A stretch of DNA of 64,000 nt from Closterium sp. Naga37s-1 (taxonomy: Eukaryota > Streptophyta > Zygnematophyceae > Desmidiales > Closteriaceae): contig CANJKZ010000068.1 of assembly GCA_947471745.1 (NCBI GenBank), positions 124,001-188,000 on the forward strand, given 5' to 3'. The notes below the pieces were generated by a model. It saw only the letters and a list, made by a program, of their open reading frames with translations. It was not told where the DNA came from and made no database searches. Positions 30,135 through 39,848 of this stretch are shown here, piece by piece. The translations under genes and the position numbers were made by a program. The number at the start of each line of letters is the position of its first letter. Within the stretch, counting starts at the first letter, position 1.

Positions 30135-32280
30135 GGCGCACATTGCCATGTGTATAGAGGAAACAATAGGCTGCATACAATTCTGTTTCAGACTGAACGA
30201 GAGTGTTCTCCACACTTAGTATTTCTACACGTGATAGTGCAGTGTAATTGGGTTGTTTTGCTCCTGTTATTGCAAATGTTTTGAAGTATGTATTGTTTAT
30301 GGTTTTTTTTTCTCCAAGATCCACACTTGTTCCACATTCCTACCTGTACAGTTATAATGGGGATATCAGTGAGATTTTCATACCTTACGTCAGCGTGCAG
30401 TCTTGTATCTGTTCATGAAGAATGCATGGCTCGCCTTGCTCCCGCGTAAAGTGAACGAATCAACTACTGTACACCTGACGTTGCCTGACGCTTCCCTCCA
30501 CCGCTTGTTGTGGCTGACGAGACGAAGCAGATGGCAAGGCAAGCAGGCGCACTCGTCCTCGCTTTGCGCAAAACCGCCGCTGGCCGTCACATTGCCACAT
30601 GGGCGTTGGCACCCTACAGACCCGGAAAGCGGGCACCACACCTCAGGCTCCGAGGGGCTGGAAGATTTTGAAGGGTCAAGAGGGTGTTAGATGCATGAAC
30701 GGTACAACATGGGTGTCTCTTCTGTACTTATCAATCCTTACTTCCGACTCCAGTTTTACGGGAAAATAGGAGCCTAGAGCAGCTCCACACTTCATTTGAA
30801 GTACACCACAGTGCATTTCAGGCAAGCCTTCAAAACCAGGAGTGTCAGAAACAAACACCTTGGAAACGTATTTCAGATCACGGTTCTGAAGTTTGGACAC
30901 CAACTGAAGTGTGGACACTTTGGTATCAATGAACACGTCTGATTGGCTGTCATGCTCCAAGACTTCTCGCAAGTTGTGTGGTGACCAATGATTGGGTGTG
31001 TTTACACGTCACTGAGGGAAAAATTTGGTTCTTGGTGTCCAAGCTTCGCCCAGAACCGTGACCTCATTCAACTATTTGTCTGTTTTGTCACTTGCACCGG
31101 CCTCCTTCACCCGTGCTCTCACCTTGTTGCGCTGTACAGCACCAGTCGCGCCAACAGCTGTCACATACTGTATTTGACCGATGTGCTCCTGATGGAACTG
31201 ATGTGGGCGGGGCTTCTCGTTTTCAACCCTTGTCGCCTGTCACTGTATCCCCACTGTGATACTACAGTTTACTTCTGCACACACACTGTGTAGAGCTACA
31301 AAGACTTTAGTGTGTTGATTGAGTGCTCGGGTTTCATGCCAGGACCACCCCGTAATTTTGGGAAACTCTCGATGTACTGCGTCACAACAGTTCCATTATT
31401 AGGAAGATTACTGATGACCAGATATAGAGGTTTGTAACGTCTAGGTAAAATAGCAAAGTAAGTCCTCCCTCGTTGCTGAATATGTAGGGTCGTCTCGACA
31501 TATTTTTCCTTGTAATAAAGGCATCGTCAAGCCTGCCCGGAACCGCTTTCGTGCCACCCATAATTCCCCATTCCGCCACCACAACCCCCTTTCCTTCCCC
31601 CCTCTCGTCCCAAACTACTTGTCTCGTTGACAGCTGCACATTGCAACAATCACCCCACTGCGAAAAAAAAATCATCCCCTCTGTACACCCTCTCTCTCAT
31701 CTTTCTCACCATCGCGCCCACTTGCTACAAGATTTGGACGTAGCGGGCTGGTGCGATAACTCGGTTGCGGGGTGATGAAACAAGCCTTGGGCAGTAAAAA
31801 ATCGTTAACGCTGATTAGCCTTTCCGTTTTGAAAACGACAGTACCATTTTATAAAGTTTGAAACCCTGACTGACCACCTTGGGTCAAACTGTCACTATAA
31901 CGCATGTGATAGGACCTTCTTTGGTCCGTTGTGGTTACACTAGGCGTTTCGGTCAGTATAACATATGCCAGTCTATCGAGAAGAGGGTGTATTACCTCGC
32001 CTCGTGCGAATTCCAATCCAACACCCCTCCCGCTCCGAGACCCCCACCCACCCACCCTCTCCACTTCCATACCTTCCACTCCACCCTTACCCGACTAAGC
32101 TAAGTAGCTTGGGGAACTCTCAGCTTTCTTCCACAAGGCCAGCTAATTAATTACCCCACCCTCCCTGATGTATCCCATTCCTACCATCCCGTTAGATTAC
32201 ATCATCGTCCGTAGATTTTTACTAAGCTTCTGTGCTGTACAGTCTATATCTCCGCTCCATCTGTTTGCACTAACAGTGTC
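30135..32280. other. intergenic region between kinase 2 and the RVRF protein gene
   Basis: No gene can be named. One minus-strand frame at 30676-30972 has protein-like composition and is listed separately. The remainder shows only short open frames. The last 200-300 bases are likely 5' UTR of the gene at 32281. Confidence 0.4.
30676..30972 (-). CDS. possible coding fragment, unknown function
   Basis: A 98-codon frame with balanced composition (LEHDSQSDVFIDTKV, LKYVSKVFVSDTPGFEGLPE, KLESEVRIDKYRRDTH) that looks more protein-like than the surrounding frames. No family is recognised and no flanking exons were found. It may be an exon of a decayed gene or transposon, or chance. Confidence 0.25.
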   Translation of the reverse strand: MREVLEHDSQSDVFIDTKVSTLQLVSKLQNRDLKYVSKVFVSDTPGFEGLPEMHCGVLQMKCGAALGSYFPVKLESEVRIDKYRRDTHVVPFMHLTPS

Positions 32281-34863
32281 ATGTCAGCTGAAGTCGCCTT
32301 GCTGGTTGAGCGGCATTCCAGAGCTCAACAGCCTTTCCCGCGCGACCCCGCAGAACCTCAGTTAGACTTACGGCCGAGTCAGTTCAACTCAAGACCAGAT
32401 TTCTTACCATCTCGTTCGCCGGCGCCGCGTCCGCATCCATTCGACGGCGGCTCGCGCTCCGTTCGCAATTACGCGGATTCCACGGCTCCAACCGCATCAG
32501 CTCCCAGCTCCTGCACCGCCACGGCCGCCGCGAGCTGCGGCGCTGCTCCCGGCGAGAATTTTGGTGCCATGACTGAGTCTACCACGTCAGCATCGGCGTC
32601 AGAGTCGGCTACGTACCCTTCAGCATACGCCCCTCGTGCCGCTCTCCCATCAGCGTATAGTAACCGGGGCGGCGCGTTGCACGGCAGAGCGGCTAGTTTT
32701 GACTTTATCGCTACTACTAGTAATAGCGGGCGGCACACGTCAGCATCGAAGAAATCCAACGTGGCTTTCGTGAGCCACCAGAAGCAGCCCTCAGAGCAGT
32801 TCGATACGATCGCCGCCGCTCGATTGTGTCTCCATTCTCCTTCGCTTGTCTCTAATGGAAGCGCTTCCGCATCTCCCGCTGCCGCCGCATCTCCCGCTGC
32901 CGCCGCATCTCCCGCTGTATCTTCACGCGGCGCATTCCCGATTCGCCCCGACTCGCCGCAGAAGGCAGCGACTCGCGCATTATCCCCAGCGCGAGAAGCG
33001 CCGACAATGCCGCAGCGGGCCGTCGTGGCGACAAGCGCCGTCACGCCGGCGATGCCGCGGCAGAGAAGCGCGAAAAGCACCGACAACTCCGCTCCTGGCG
33101 CCGTTTCTCACGCAGGCGGCGTCTGCCGGCCACGACCCTCACCGAGTCGGCGGACGGCACTTGGGATCGCCGACCTAATGGCTCTTCAGGCCGGCAGGTC
33201 TAAAGTCGGCGGCGACGGTCGCGGCTCGGGCGCCGCGGCTCGAACGATATCGACCTCCCCAGCGGCGACTGTGGGGGTGGCGCTGCAGCCGGGATCTGCG
33301 CCGCGAACGACGACCGCGCCGCCCGCGATGATTGCGCCTACGGCGCGCTTGCCGCCGCAGAGTGGGGCACCGTTCTGTTTCCCCTCAATCAGCCAAATCA
33401 ACGGCGCCGATTCTTCGCTTTCTGTGTCACCCCCCTCCGCATTTTCCGGTACGGGCGCGCAGTTTGCGCTGCGCAAAAGCCCCCCGCATGCTAACCCACG
33501 CGGAAGCGCAGCGATGAGGTTCCCCCGGTCCATGTCAGACGGGCAAGCCGTGCCACGTGGCAGCAGCAGAGCAAAGCCCGCTTTCCCGATAGTCGCAAGA
33601 GCTGAGACAAACAATGTGTCTGAACCTTCGGAGCCGGATCGCGGCAGCGCCGATTTGCCGAGCCTGCACCAAGCCTGCCCGCCGGGTTCGGCAGTGGTGG
33701 AGAGTCGCGGGGCTGCGAGGGTCGGGAGGAAGTCGAGGCTCGGGCAGGGATGGGATGGGAGCGGCAGCAACAGCAGCAGCCGGGACTCTAGCCCCTCTGG
33801 CAGTATCGACACGGCGAAATGTGATAATAATGAGTGTTCCGAAAACAACGTCGAGGAAGCAGCTGCCCAATCGCGTGGGGGCTTGGGAATGGCGGGTGCG
33901 GGAATGGCGGGCGCGGGAATGGTGGGCAGTGGAAGGGGTCGCAACATCTCCAAACCATTCCCTGTCATTGCTATTCCAACCGATCAGAACTCCTATACCT
34001 CTCCTTCCTCTCCCACGTTCCGCCTCTCGCCGCTTGTCCCCAGAGGCCCTTCCCCCTTATCCCCGCGCGTGTCTTCCCCCTGTGGTCCCTCCCCCTTGTT
34101 CAACCGCCATCCTTCCCCCCTCTCCCCCTGCATGCCCCCGCCAGTCTCCCCCTGGGGCCCTTCCCCTCTCTCCCCGCGCGCTTCCCCCCTCTCCCCTCGT
34201 CGCCCTTCCCCACTCTCCCCTAGAGGCCCCTCCCCTCTTTCCCCAAGAGGATTCTCCCCCCTGTCCCCACGCCGCCCGTCCCCCCTCTCCCCCCGTGTGG
34301 TAGCCCCGCGCCCTTCCCCTTTGCATACTGCCTCGGGCCTGAGTTCACTGAAAGAACATCACTCGGCTGGATCTTCCTTTGCCGCAGCCTCTGTAGGTTC
34401 GGATCGGCACATGATGCAACACCAGCAGCAGCAGCAGCGGATGATTCAACAGTTTTTGCAAATGGGTGTAAATGATTTCAGGTCCGTATCAGCTCCAATG
34501 TCAGGAGCGGCAGCGGCAGCTGCAGCAGCAGTTTCAGCAGGGGAAGCTGTTTCAGCAGCATCATTACAAAGGAAATTCCCCAAGGGGAAACGGATGTTCC
34601 TGTCCCCTTTAGAGTGTTCTCCCATATGCTCTCCAGACCTCCAGCGTGTGATGAACCGAAACCTCGTATCAACTAGATCGGACAACAGTATACTGCCGAA
34701 CGGGGCCGGCTGGGCTACGGAATCCGCGGCAGCAGCAGTTGCGTGTGGCGTTCCCAAGTCGATACTTGCGCTGAAGGATGATGAAGGTGTAATCACTCGC
34801 ACTCGGTCGTTGGACCGTCGAGTTAGGTTTAATAGGGAGGTGGAAGTGCATGTTTTCTCCTAA
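32281..34863 (+). CDS. large disordered Ser/Pro/Ala-rich protein with C-terminal RVRF (PP1-docking-like) motif
   Basis: A single uninterrupted 860-codon frame from ATG 32281 (MSAEVALLVERHS) to TAA 34861. Composition is low-complexity throughout, with no globular domain, signal peptide or membrane segment. Around residues 580-690 there is a degenerate 8-residue repeat of GPSPLSPR type with many Ser-Pro sites. GMAGAGMAGAGMVG precedes it and a short polyQ (HQQQQQR) follows. The last 20 residues are compact and basic: TRTRSLDRRVRFNREVEVHV ending in FS. RVRF fits the RVxF consensus for docking to protein phosphatase 1, and VEVHVF after it fits the accompanying hydrophobic motif. A PP1-regulator role is inference. 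Splicing upstream cannot be excluded. Confidence 0.65.
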   Translation: MSAEVALLVERHSRAQQPFPRDPAEPQLDLRPSQFNSRPDFLPSRSPAPRPHPFDGGSRSVRNYADSTAPTASAPSSCTATAAASCGAAPGENFGAMTESTTSASASESATYPSAYAPRAALPSAYSNRGGALHGRAASFDFIATTSNSGRHTSASKKSNVAFVSHQKQPSEQFDTIAAARLCLHSPSLVSNGSASASPAAAASPAAAASPAVSSRGAFPIRPDSPQKAATRALSPAREAPTMPQRAVVATSAVTPAMPRQRSAKSTDNSAPGAVSHAGGVCRPRPSPSRRTALGIADLMALQAGRSKVGGDGRGSGAAARTISTSPAATVGVALQPGSAPRTTTAPPAMIAPTARLPPQSGAPFCFPSISQINGADSSLSVSPPSAFSGTGAQFALRKSPPHANPRGSAAMRFPRSMSDGQAVPRGSSRAKPAFPIVARAETNNVSEPSEPDRGSADLPSLHQACPPGSAVVESRGAARVGRKSRLGQGWDGSGSNSSSRDSSPSGSIDTAKCDNNECSENNVEEAAAQSRGGLGMAGAGMAGAGMVGSGRGRNISKPFPVIAIPTDQNSYTSPSSPTFRLSPLVPRGPSPLSPRVSSPCGPSPLFNRHPSPLSPCMPPPVSPWGPSPLSPRASPLSPRRPSPLSPRGPSPLSPRGFSPLSPRRPSPLSPRVVAPRPSPLHTASGLSSLKEHHSAGSSFAAASVGSDRHMMQHQQQQQRMIQQFLQMGVNDFRSVSAPMSGAAAAAAAAVSAGEAVSAASLQRKFPKGKRMFLSPLECSPICSPDLQRVMNRNLVSTRSDNSILPNGAGWATESAAAAVACGVPKSILALKDDEGVITRTRSLDRRVRFNREVEVHVFS

Positions 34864-35494
34864 GCCAATGTATAATTTTTGCATGTTTAAACTACTAATT
34901 GCTGGTTTAACACCTGAAGGATACCAATATCCAGGCTAGAGTGTGGTATTTCACCATGCTCTGAGACCTAAACACAACCTCACCGAGTTGTCTATGTTTT
35001 GTTGCGCAACACCGCTCTCGATTAGAATCAAACCGCTCTGGAACGAAAAGCACCATACTGAGGTCGTGTAAAATCGGGAACACAAAAAAATCGGCCACAA
35101 TCAGGGCTAACTTTGGTAAAATGACCCGTCTGATGCAGGGCTCTCGTTATCAGACCAATTTGGTCTGATGGTCTGATTTTCAGACCGTCATTTTTCCTTT
35201 CATCTGAACCATAAGACAGTGCTTTTTATTTCGTCTGATCCATAAGAGAAAGGATTTTAGTTCGTATGAATTATCAGAGCAGGCGTTATACTTCGTCCGA
35301 AATTTCAGATAGCGAGTTTCGTTTCATCTGACACCGACAATTCTGCCCACATAGCCATAGGTTGTCAGTTCTGGCAGGCACCTTTGGTGGCTGTAATTGC
35401 ACGTGTAGAAATTCGCGTCGCCTCACTGGCCGAATTTCGTAGTGTACTGTACCAGCACAAAGCCCGCCTCGCTTCTACCAGCCCAACCAAGTCC

Positions 35495-36188
35495 GGCCAT
35501 TATCTCCGATACTCAGATTTTGCCTGAGCGCGTTCTCAGGTGTAATCACCAACAGAAACACAGTTTCTCGATATAGTGGAAAGCTATTCTGGCTCATGTT
35601 TTTATACAGTCACTCAAAAAGGAAGTCAAGCACTTGCAATAAATAAATATAATGCCCGTAGCGAACCTATATGTTTTCCGGGAAGGATCAACCCTAAACG
35701 CCGAAAGCCTCCAAATACTCTGGAAAACATATTGCAACCCACTTGACCAAAAAAATAATACCCACCTCGGAAAGGGATGCGACTCGGGAGGCATCAACCC
35801 TAAAAACAATGCTCATTTCCGTGTTTAGGGTTGACCCCTCTCGAAAATGCATCCAGGTTCCCTAGGGGTTTTATTTTTTTCTGCCATGCCCGAATTGGTC
35901 TCGGTAGCGTCGTCTAGTGCTTTCGGTAGCGTTGTTTAGCGGTGGGTTGCGCTACTGAGCACTACCAAGTGAATTATATGGGCTTCATTCTCTTACTACC
36001 TTAATTTCCGTACATTTATCCAGGTCGGGAGGGTAAAGTGAATGGTTTTTTTTTTGTCACTTCCTAATGAGTTCGACCAGCGTGAGAAATGTGACTAAAA
36101 AGCGATGACCAATCAACGTTGAGAAAGTCCAAGTTGATTACACCTGAGAACGCGCTCAGGCAAAATCTGAGTATCGGAGATAATGGCC
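35495..36188. mobile_element. foldback/Mutator-like element with 54-bp perfect inverted repeats
   Basis: The arms 35495-35548 and 36135-36188 are perfect reverse complements over 54 bases (starting GGCCATTATCTCC). A direct repeat AACCAAGTCC flanks them at 35485-35494 and 36190-36199; a 9-10 bp duplication fits Mutator-like elements. The interior has no transposase and contains a small CCCTAAA-bearing inverted-repeat element. Confidence 0.8.
35655..35880. repeat. small inverted-repeat element with AACCCTAAA/TTTAGGGTT arms
   Basis: Segments GATCAACCCTAAA and GGTTGATGCCTCCCG-like sequences recur in opposite orientations, and the region 35790-35875 matches 49655-49770 (for example CCTAGGGAACCTGGATGC). 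It is a dispersed miniature element; exact ends and target duplication were not resolved. Confidence 0.5.
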
Positions 36189-36861
36189 GAACCAAGTCCC
36201 TTTCGCCTCTACCAGCCCAGCCAAGCCACCACCCCCCCCCCCCTACCGCCCCCCATGTCCGCCAGCCAAGCGCTACCGTAAGTCCCCCTTGCCTCTACCA
36301 GCCTAGCCACCCTACCAACTCCAGCCCAGCACTTCACCCAACTCCCTCGCACTGTCGCACATCTTCCAGTAGAGTCCTCCCCCCCCCCCCCCAACTCTCA
36401 CATACCTTTCCCAGCCCAACCCTTCCCCCACATTGCTCGCTCTTACCCTAGTCCAGCCCCACTCCCCTCTCGAGCCCCACGCCTCACAGTCCTGTCCACT
36501 AACGTGCAGTCTAACGCACCGCTGCTGCGTCATCAAGATGCAAGTTGCAACATCAGACGCGGAAAAAGATTCGTCTGAGATTTCAGACATGCAATGGAAT
36601 GTCATCTGAAAAGACAGACAGGCGAAAATTTCCCGTCCGAACGTCAGACGAAACGGATTTTTGGGTTCCGGTTTTCAGACAGGCCAAAATCCTAGCGAGA
36701 GCCCTGGTCTGATGTCAAGACCGGGTCCTGGCTCCTTGTCTGATTGTCAGACAAAAGCTGTAACATTGTCTAGCTTTTCAGACGAATCCTAAATACTTGT
36801 CTGAGATTTCTGAGAAGATATGAAGCTAGCAAGCAATATACTATCCGAATATAAATATGGT

Positions 36862-36950
36862 AATCACATCTCAGCCCTAATGGTTTAGCCAGTAGAATAG
36901 GGAGTTGTGAAGATTGAGGTTTCCGGTTCGAATCTTGTCTCTTGCTTCTG
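36862..36950 (+). repeat. tRNA-like (SINE-head-like) segment in the outer hAT
   Basis: A TGGTTTAGCCAGTAG segment resembling an A box is followed about 40 bases later by GGTTCGAATC, a perfect B box. The acceptor and T stems do not pair well, so this is a tRNA-derived relic rather than a functional tRNA gene. Confidence 0.35.
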
Positions 36951-37189
36951 CTAGGCAGGTGCATACATCCTTCGAGAGTTATGCCTTCAGACAAAAAAGA
37001 CTCGATATCTGCAGTCTCAGACAAACTGTATAAGGCTGTCTGAGAAATCAGATGAATAGAAAAAGCTTCTCTTAAGAATCAGACGAAATTAAACAGCATG
37101 CATACGACATCAGATGAACCAGTAAAAATGTGTTCAGAATCCAGAAATTCATACAAAAAATGTCTGATAAAGTAAGCCCTGGCCACAAT

Positions 37190-37509
37190 CCGTCGAGCCG
37201 TTTTTCCGAAGGTAACCAGTCTGCGACATTCGTCAAATGAGAGGCGAGTGAATCTCGCTAAAAAGATAACGAATTTGATGGCCGTTTAAGCAGTCGACAC
37301 GAAAACGACGCCGAGTCGACTCCAAACGGCCAAGTTGTCGACGCAGTGTGCAACGATTGCCTGCGACCTCGTACGTACGGCATCGCCGAACGACAGTATT
37401 CGTGATCTCGTCTAAATGATAAATATCGCCGTCAAATGTGCGACCCGGTCGCAAAAACCCAACAACTGTAGTAACTTTTAATTTTACAACTTTTCCGAAC
37501 CGGCCTGCA
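37190..37509. other. intergenic gap between the hAT nest and the copia nest
   Basis: No recognisable gene or repeat. This is the host sequence into which copia A inserted; its last bases, AATCG (37510-37514), are the target-site duplication of copia A. Confidence 0.4.
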
Positions 37510-37833
37510 AATCGTGTCAGATTTTATGACATAGCTACTGTAGGCTATAGTGGGGTAGCACATATGGGGTACAGTTTTCTAGGGTTTACATTTGTACCCA
37601 ACTTTCCCTTAGTCCATCCATTTCTCGTTTCTATTCTAACATGGTATCAGAGCAGGTTCCCTCGTGGGAACTGTTCCTAGGGCCCACCAATTCGACATTT
37701 TTTTTTCTGCCCGGAGCGCGCTCAGTCCTAGCCCGAGTCGCGCCCCCCCCCCCCCCCTCCTTTTTTTTCTCGCCCCGTCGCGCCGCCCTAGCGGCCCTGT
37801 CGCCTGCCTTGCGGCCCTCGCGCCGCCCTTCCC

Positions 37834-39338
37834 TGTTAAAGTTTAGAAGAAAGAAGAGGGATGCACTAGCAAGAATGGGGATACAAATAGCAAAACCCTA
37901 GAAGAGTTGTACTCGCTATAGAGCACCCCACTACAGGCTAGAGCATAATATTCTGACACACCCCCATAGCCAAAGTGGGGTGTAATCAGCAGAGCAAGCA
38001 AAAGAAAACAAGCTCAGGGTGGATCACAATGTCACCACACATTCTGAGCACAAGTTCAAGAAGCAATAGTTTAAGTTCACAATTATGAGCAAAGCTAGTG
38101 GTAGTCACAACGGGCAAGTGAGGAGGAAGAGAGAGAGTGAGAGGAGAGGAGATAGGAGGCGACGGCTGAAGCTGCAGACACACGGGCAACAGGAGGCAGA
38201 CTGGCACAGCGGCTACCGGACGAAGTCCCCGGAATACAGGAGTAACAGGCCCCGCGGCTAAAGTAGCGGCAGACGAGCAACGGACCCACGGGCGGCTGGC
38301 ACAGCTGGCTACGACTGGGCTACCGGACGAAGTCCCCGGAATACAGGTGCTGCTGGCGACACGACGGCAACCTCCATTCAGCTTCCCCAAACTATCCCAC
38401 TCCCCCCTGGCACACACCCGCTGCTACACCGCTAGCTCCACTCCCCCTTCACCCCCCCTTAGTACCACTCCACCGGCTCCAACACGTCCACCCCCCCTCA
38501 GCGGCAGCTGCAGCACAGGGAGACGGAGGAGGAGGAGGAGAAGGGATAAACACAAACCCGCCACCCCCCAACTGCCACCCCCCAACCGCCACCCCCCAAA
38601 CCCTAAAAACAGGGTAGGGAGGTAGGGGGGGGGGGGGGGGGGGGGGGGGGACGCGCGGCCCCCTGCATCGGCCCCCCCCAGGGCGCCGCGACGGGCGACG
38701 GGAGTTGGGCCGGGGCAGGTCGGGGCCGGGGCAGGTCCGGGACGGGGCGGGGCAGCAGGGGCCGCGCACGGCTCCCCTGGGCAGCGCGACGGGGCAGCAG
38801 GGCCGCGCGCGGCTCCCCTGGGCGGCGCGACGGGGCTGCAGGGGCCGCGCGCAGGCCACGACGGGCGACGGGGGGGGGACGCGCGGGTCCCCGTCGCCCG
38901 TCGCAGCGCCTCCCGAGGGCGACGCGCCGAGCAACGGGGCAGAAGCCCGCCGCGCGCCTCGGGGCGCACAGCGGGCAGAGAACCGCCGCGCGCCTCGGGG
39001 CGCACGGCGGGCAGAAAAAAACCGCCGCGCGCCTCGGGGCGCACGGCGGGCAGAAAACCGCCGCGCGCCTCGGGGCGCACGGCGGGAAGAAAAACTGCCG
39101 CACGCCACGGGGCGTGCGGCACAGAGAGTAGCAGTAGCAGTTGCAGCGGAAGCAACAAGGTGGTGAGCCCACCCACAGGATCGATCCAAGGGGATCGACC
39201 TGCTCTGATAGCATGTTAAAGTATAGAAGAAAGAAGAGGGATGCACTAGCAAGAATGGGGATACAAATAGCAAAACCCTAGAAGAGTTGTACTCGCTATA
39301 GAGCACCCCACTACAGGCTAGAGCATAATATTCTGACA
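37834..39338 (-). mobile_element. non-autonomous LTR element B nested in copia A
   Basis: LTRs at 37834-37958 and 39214-39338 (125 bp, one difference) are in reverse orientation to copia A. The target-site duplication TTCCC is at 37829-37833 and 39339-39343. The primer-binding site is seen as TGCTCTGATAGCA (39201-39213) and the polypurine tract next to 37958. The 1.25-kb interior keeps family leader and 3'-end sequence but has no gag or pol; its minus-strand open frames are RRAPRGA-type repeat translations. It includes a run of 26 G (38625-38650). Confidence 0.93.
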
Positions 39339-39848
39339 TTCCCGGCCCCGACCCGCCGCCCGGCGGCCTCGTCGCCTACCCCGCGGCCATCGCGCCGCCC
39401 ATACCCGGCCCCGATCCGCCGCCCTGCGGCCTCGTCGCCTACCCAGCGGCCCTCGCGCCGCCCTGCGGCCCTGACGCCGCCCTTTCCGGCCCCGGCGCCT
39501 ACCTGCTGAGAAGAAACAAGGAATGAATGAACTATGAATGAATTGGGTACAAGTAATAACCCTAATTGGGTTGTACCCCTTATGGGCTACCCCACTATAG
39601 CCTATACAATATGCATGAGCTATAATGTTCTGACACACCCCCATAGGCAAAGTGGGGGAGAACAAGGGGTCACAAGACCAGTCAAGTAAAGCAAAGCAAA
39701 GCAAGCTCAGGGTGGATCACAAAGTCACCACACATTCCGAGCACAAGTTCAAGGCCACAAGGCCAGTTCACATGCAGGAGTACATATATATATAAAAAGG
39801 CTAGACAAGCAAGAGCAAATATATATATATGTAACAGTACAAGCACGG

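Larger units (their letters stand above)
35136..36706. mobile_element. inner hAT-type non-autonomous transposon
   Basis: Terminal inverted repeats CAGGGCTCTCG (35136-35146) and CGAGAGCCCTG (36696-36706). Exact 8-bp target-site duplication GTCTGATG at 35128-35135 and 36707-36714, made from the outer element's sequence. Sub-terminal zones carry many TCAGAC/GTCTGA motifs in both orientations, a likely transposase-binding array. No transposase gene. It holds a further foldback element (35495-36188). Confidence 0.92.
35102..37181. mobile_element. outer hAT-type non-autonomous transposon (interrupted)
   Basis: Terminal inverted repeats CAGGGCTAACTTT (35102-35114) and AAAGTAAGCCCTG (37169-37181) match in 12 of 13 positions. 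An exact 8-bp target-site duplication GCCACAAT lies at 35094-35101 and 37182-37189, which is diagnostic of hAT elements. The interior is rich in TCAGAC/GTCTGA motifs and has no transposase frame. A second hAT (35136-36706) has inserted 34 bp inside its left end; without it the element is about 500 bp. Confidence 0.92.

Noticed and set aside
36862..36950. Functional tRNA gene
   Set aside because: A- and B-box-like segments are present, but the T-arm and acceptor stems do not pair; kept only as a relic.
38424..39339. Minus-strand proteins with RRAPRGARR or CPPCAPRRAAVF repeats
   Set aside because: They lie in the non-coding interior of LTR element B and reflect GC-rich repeat composition.
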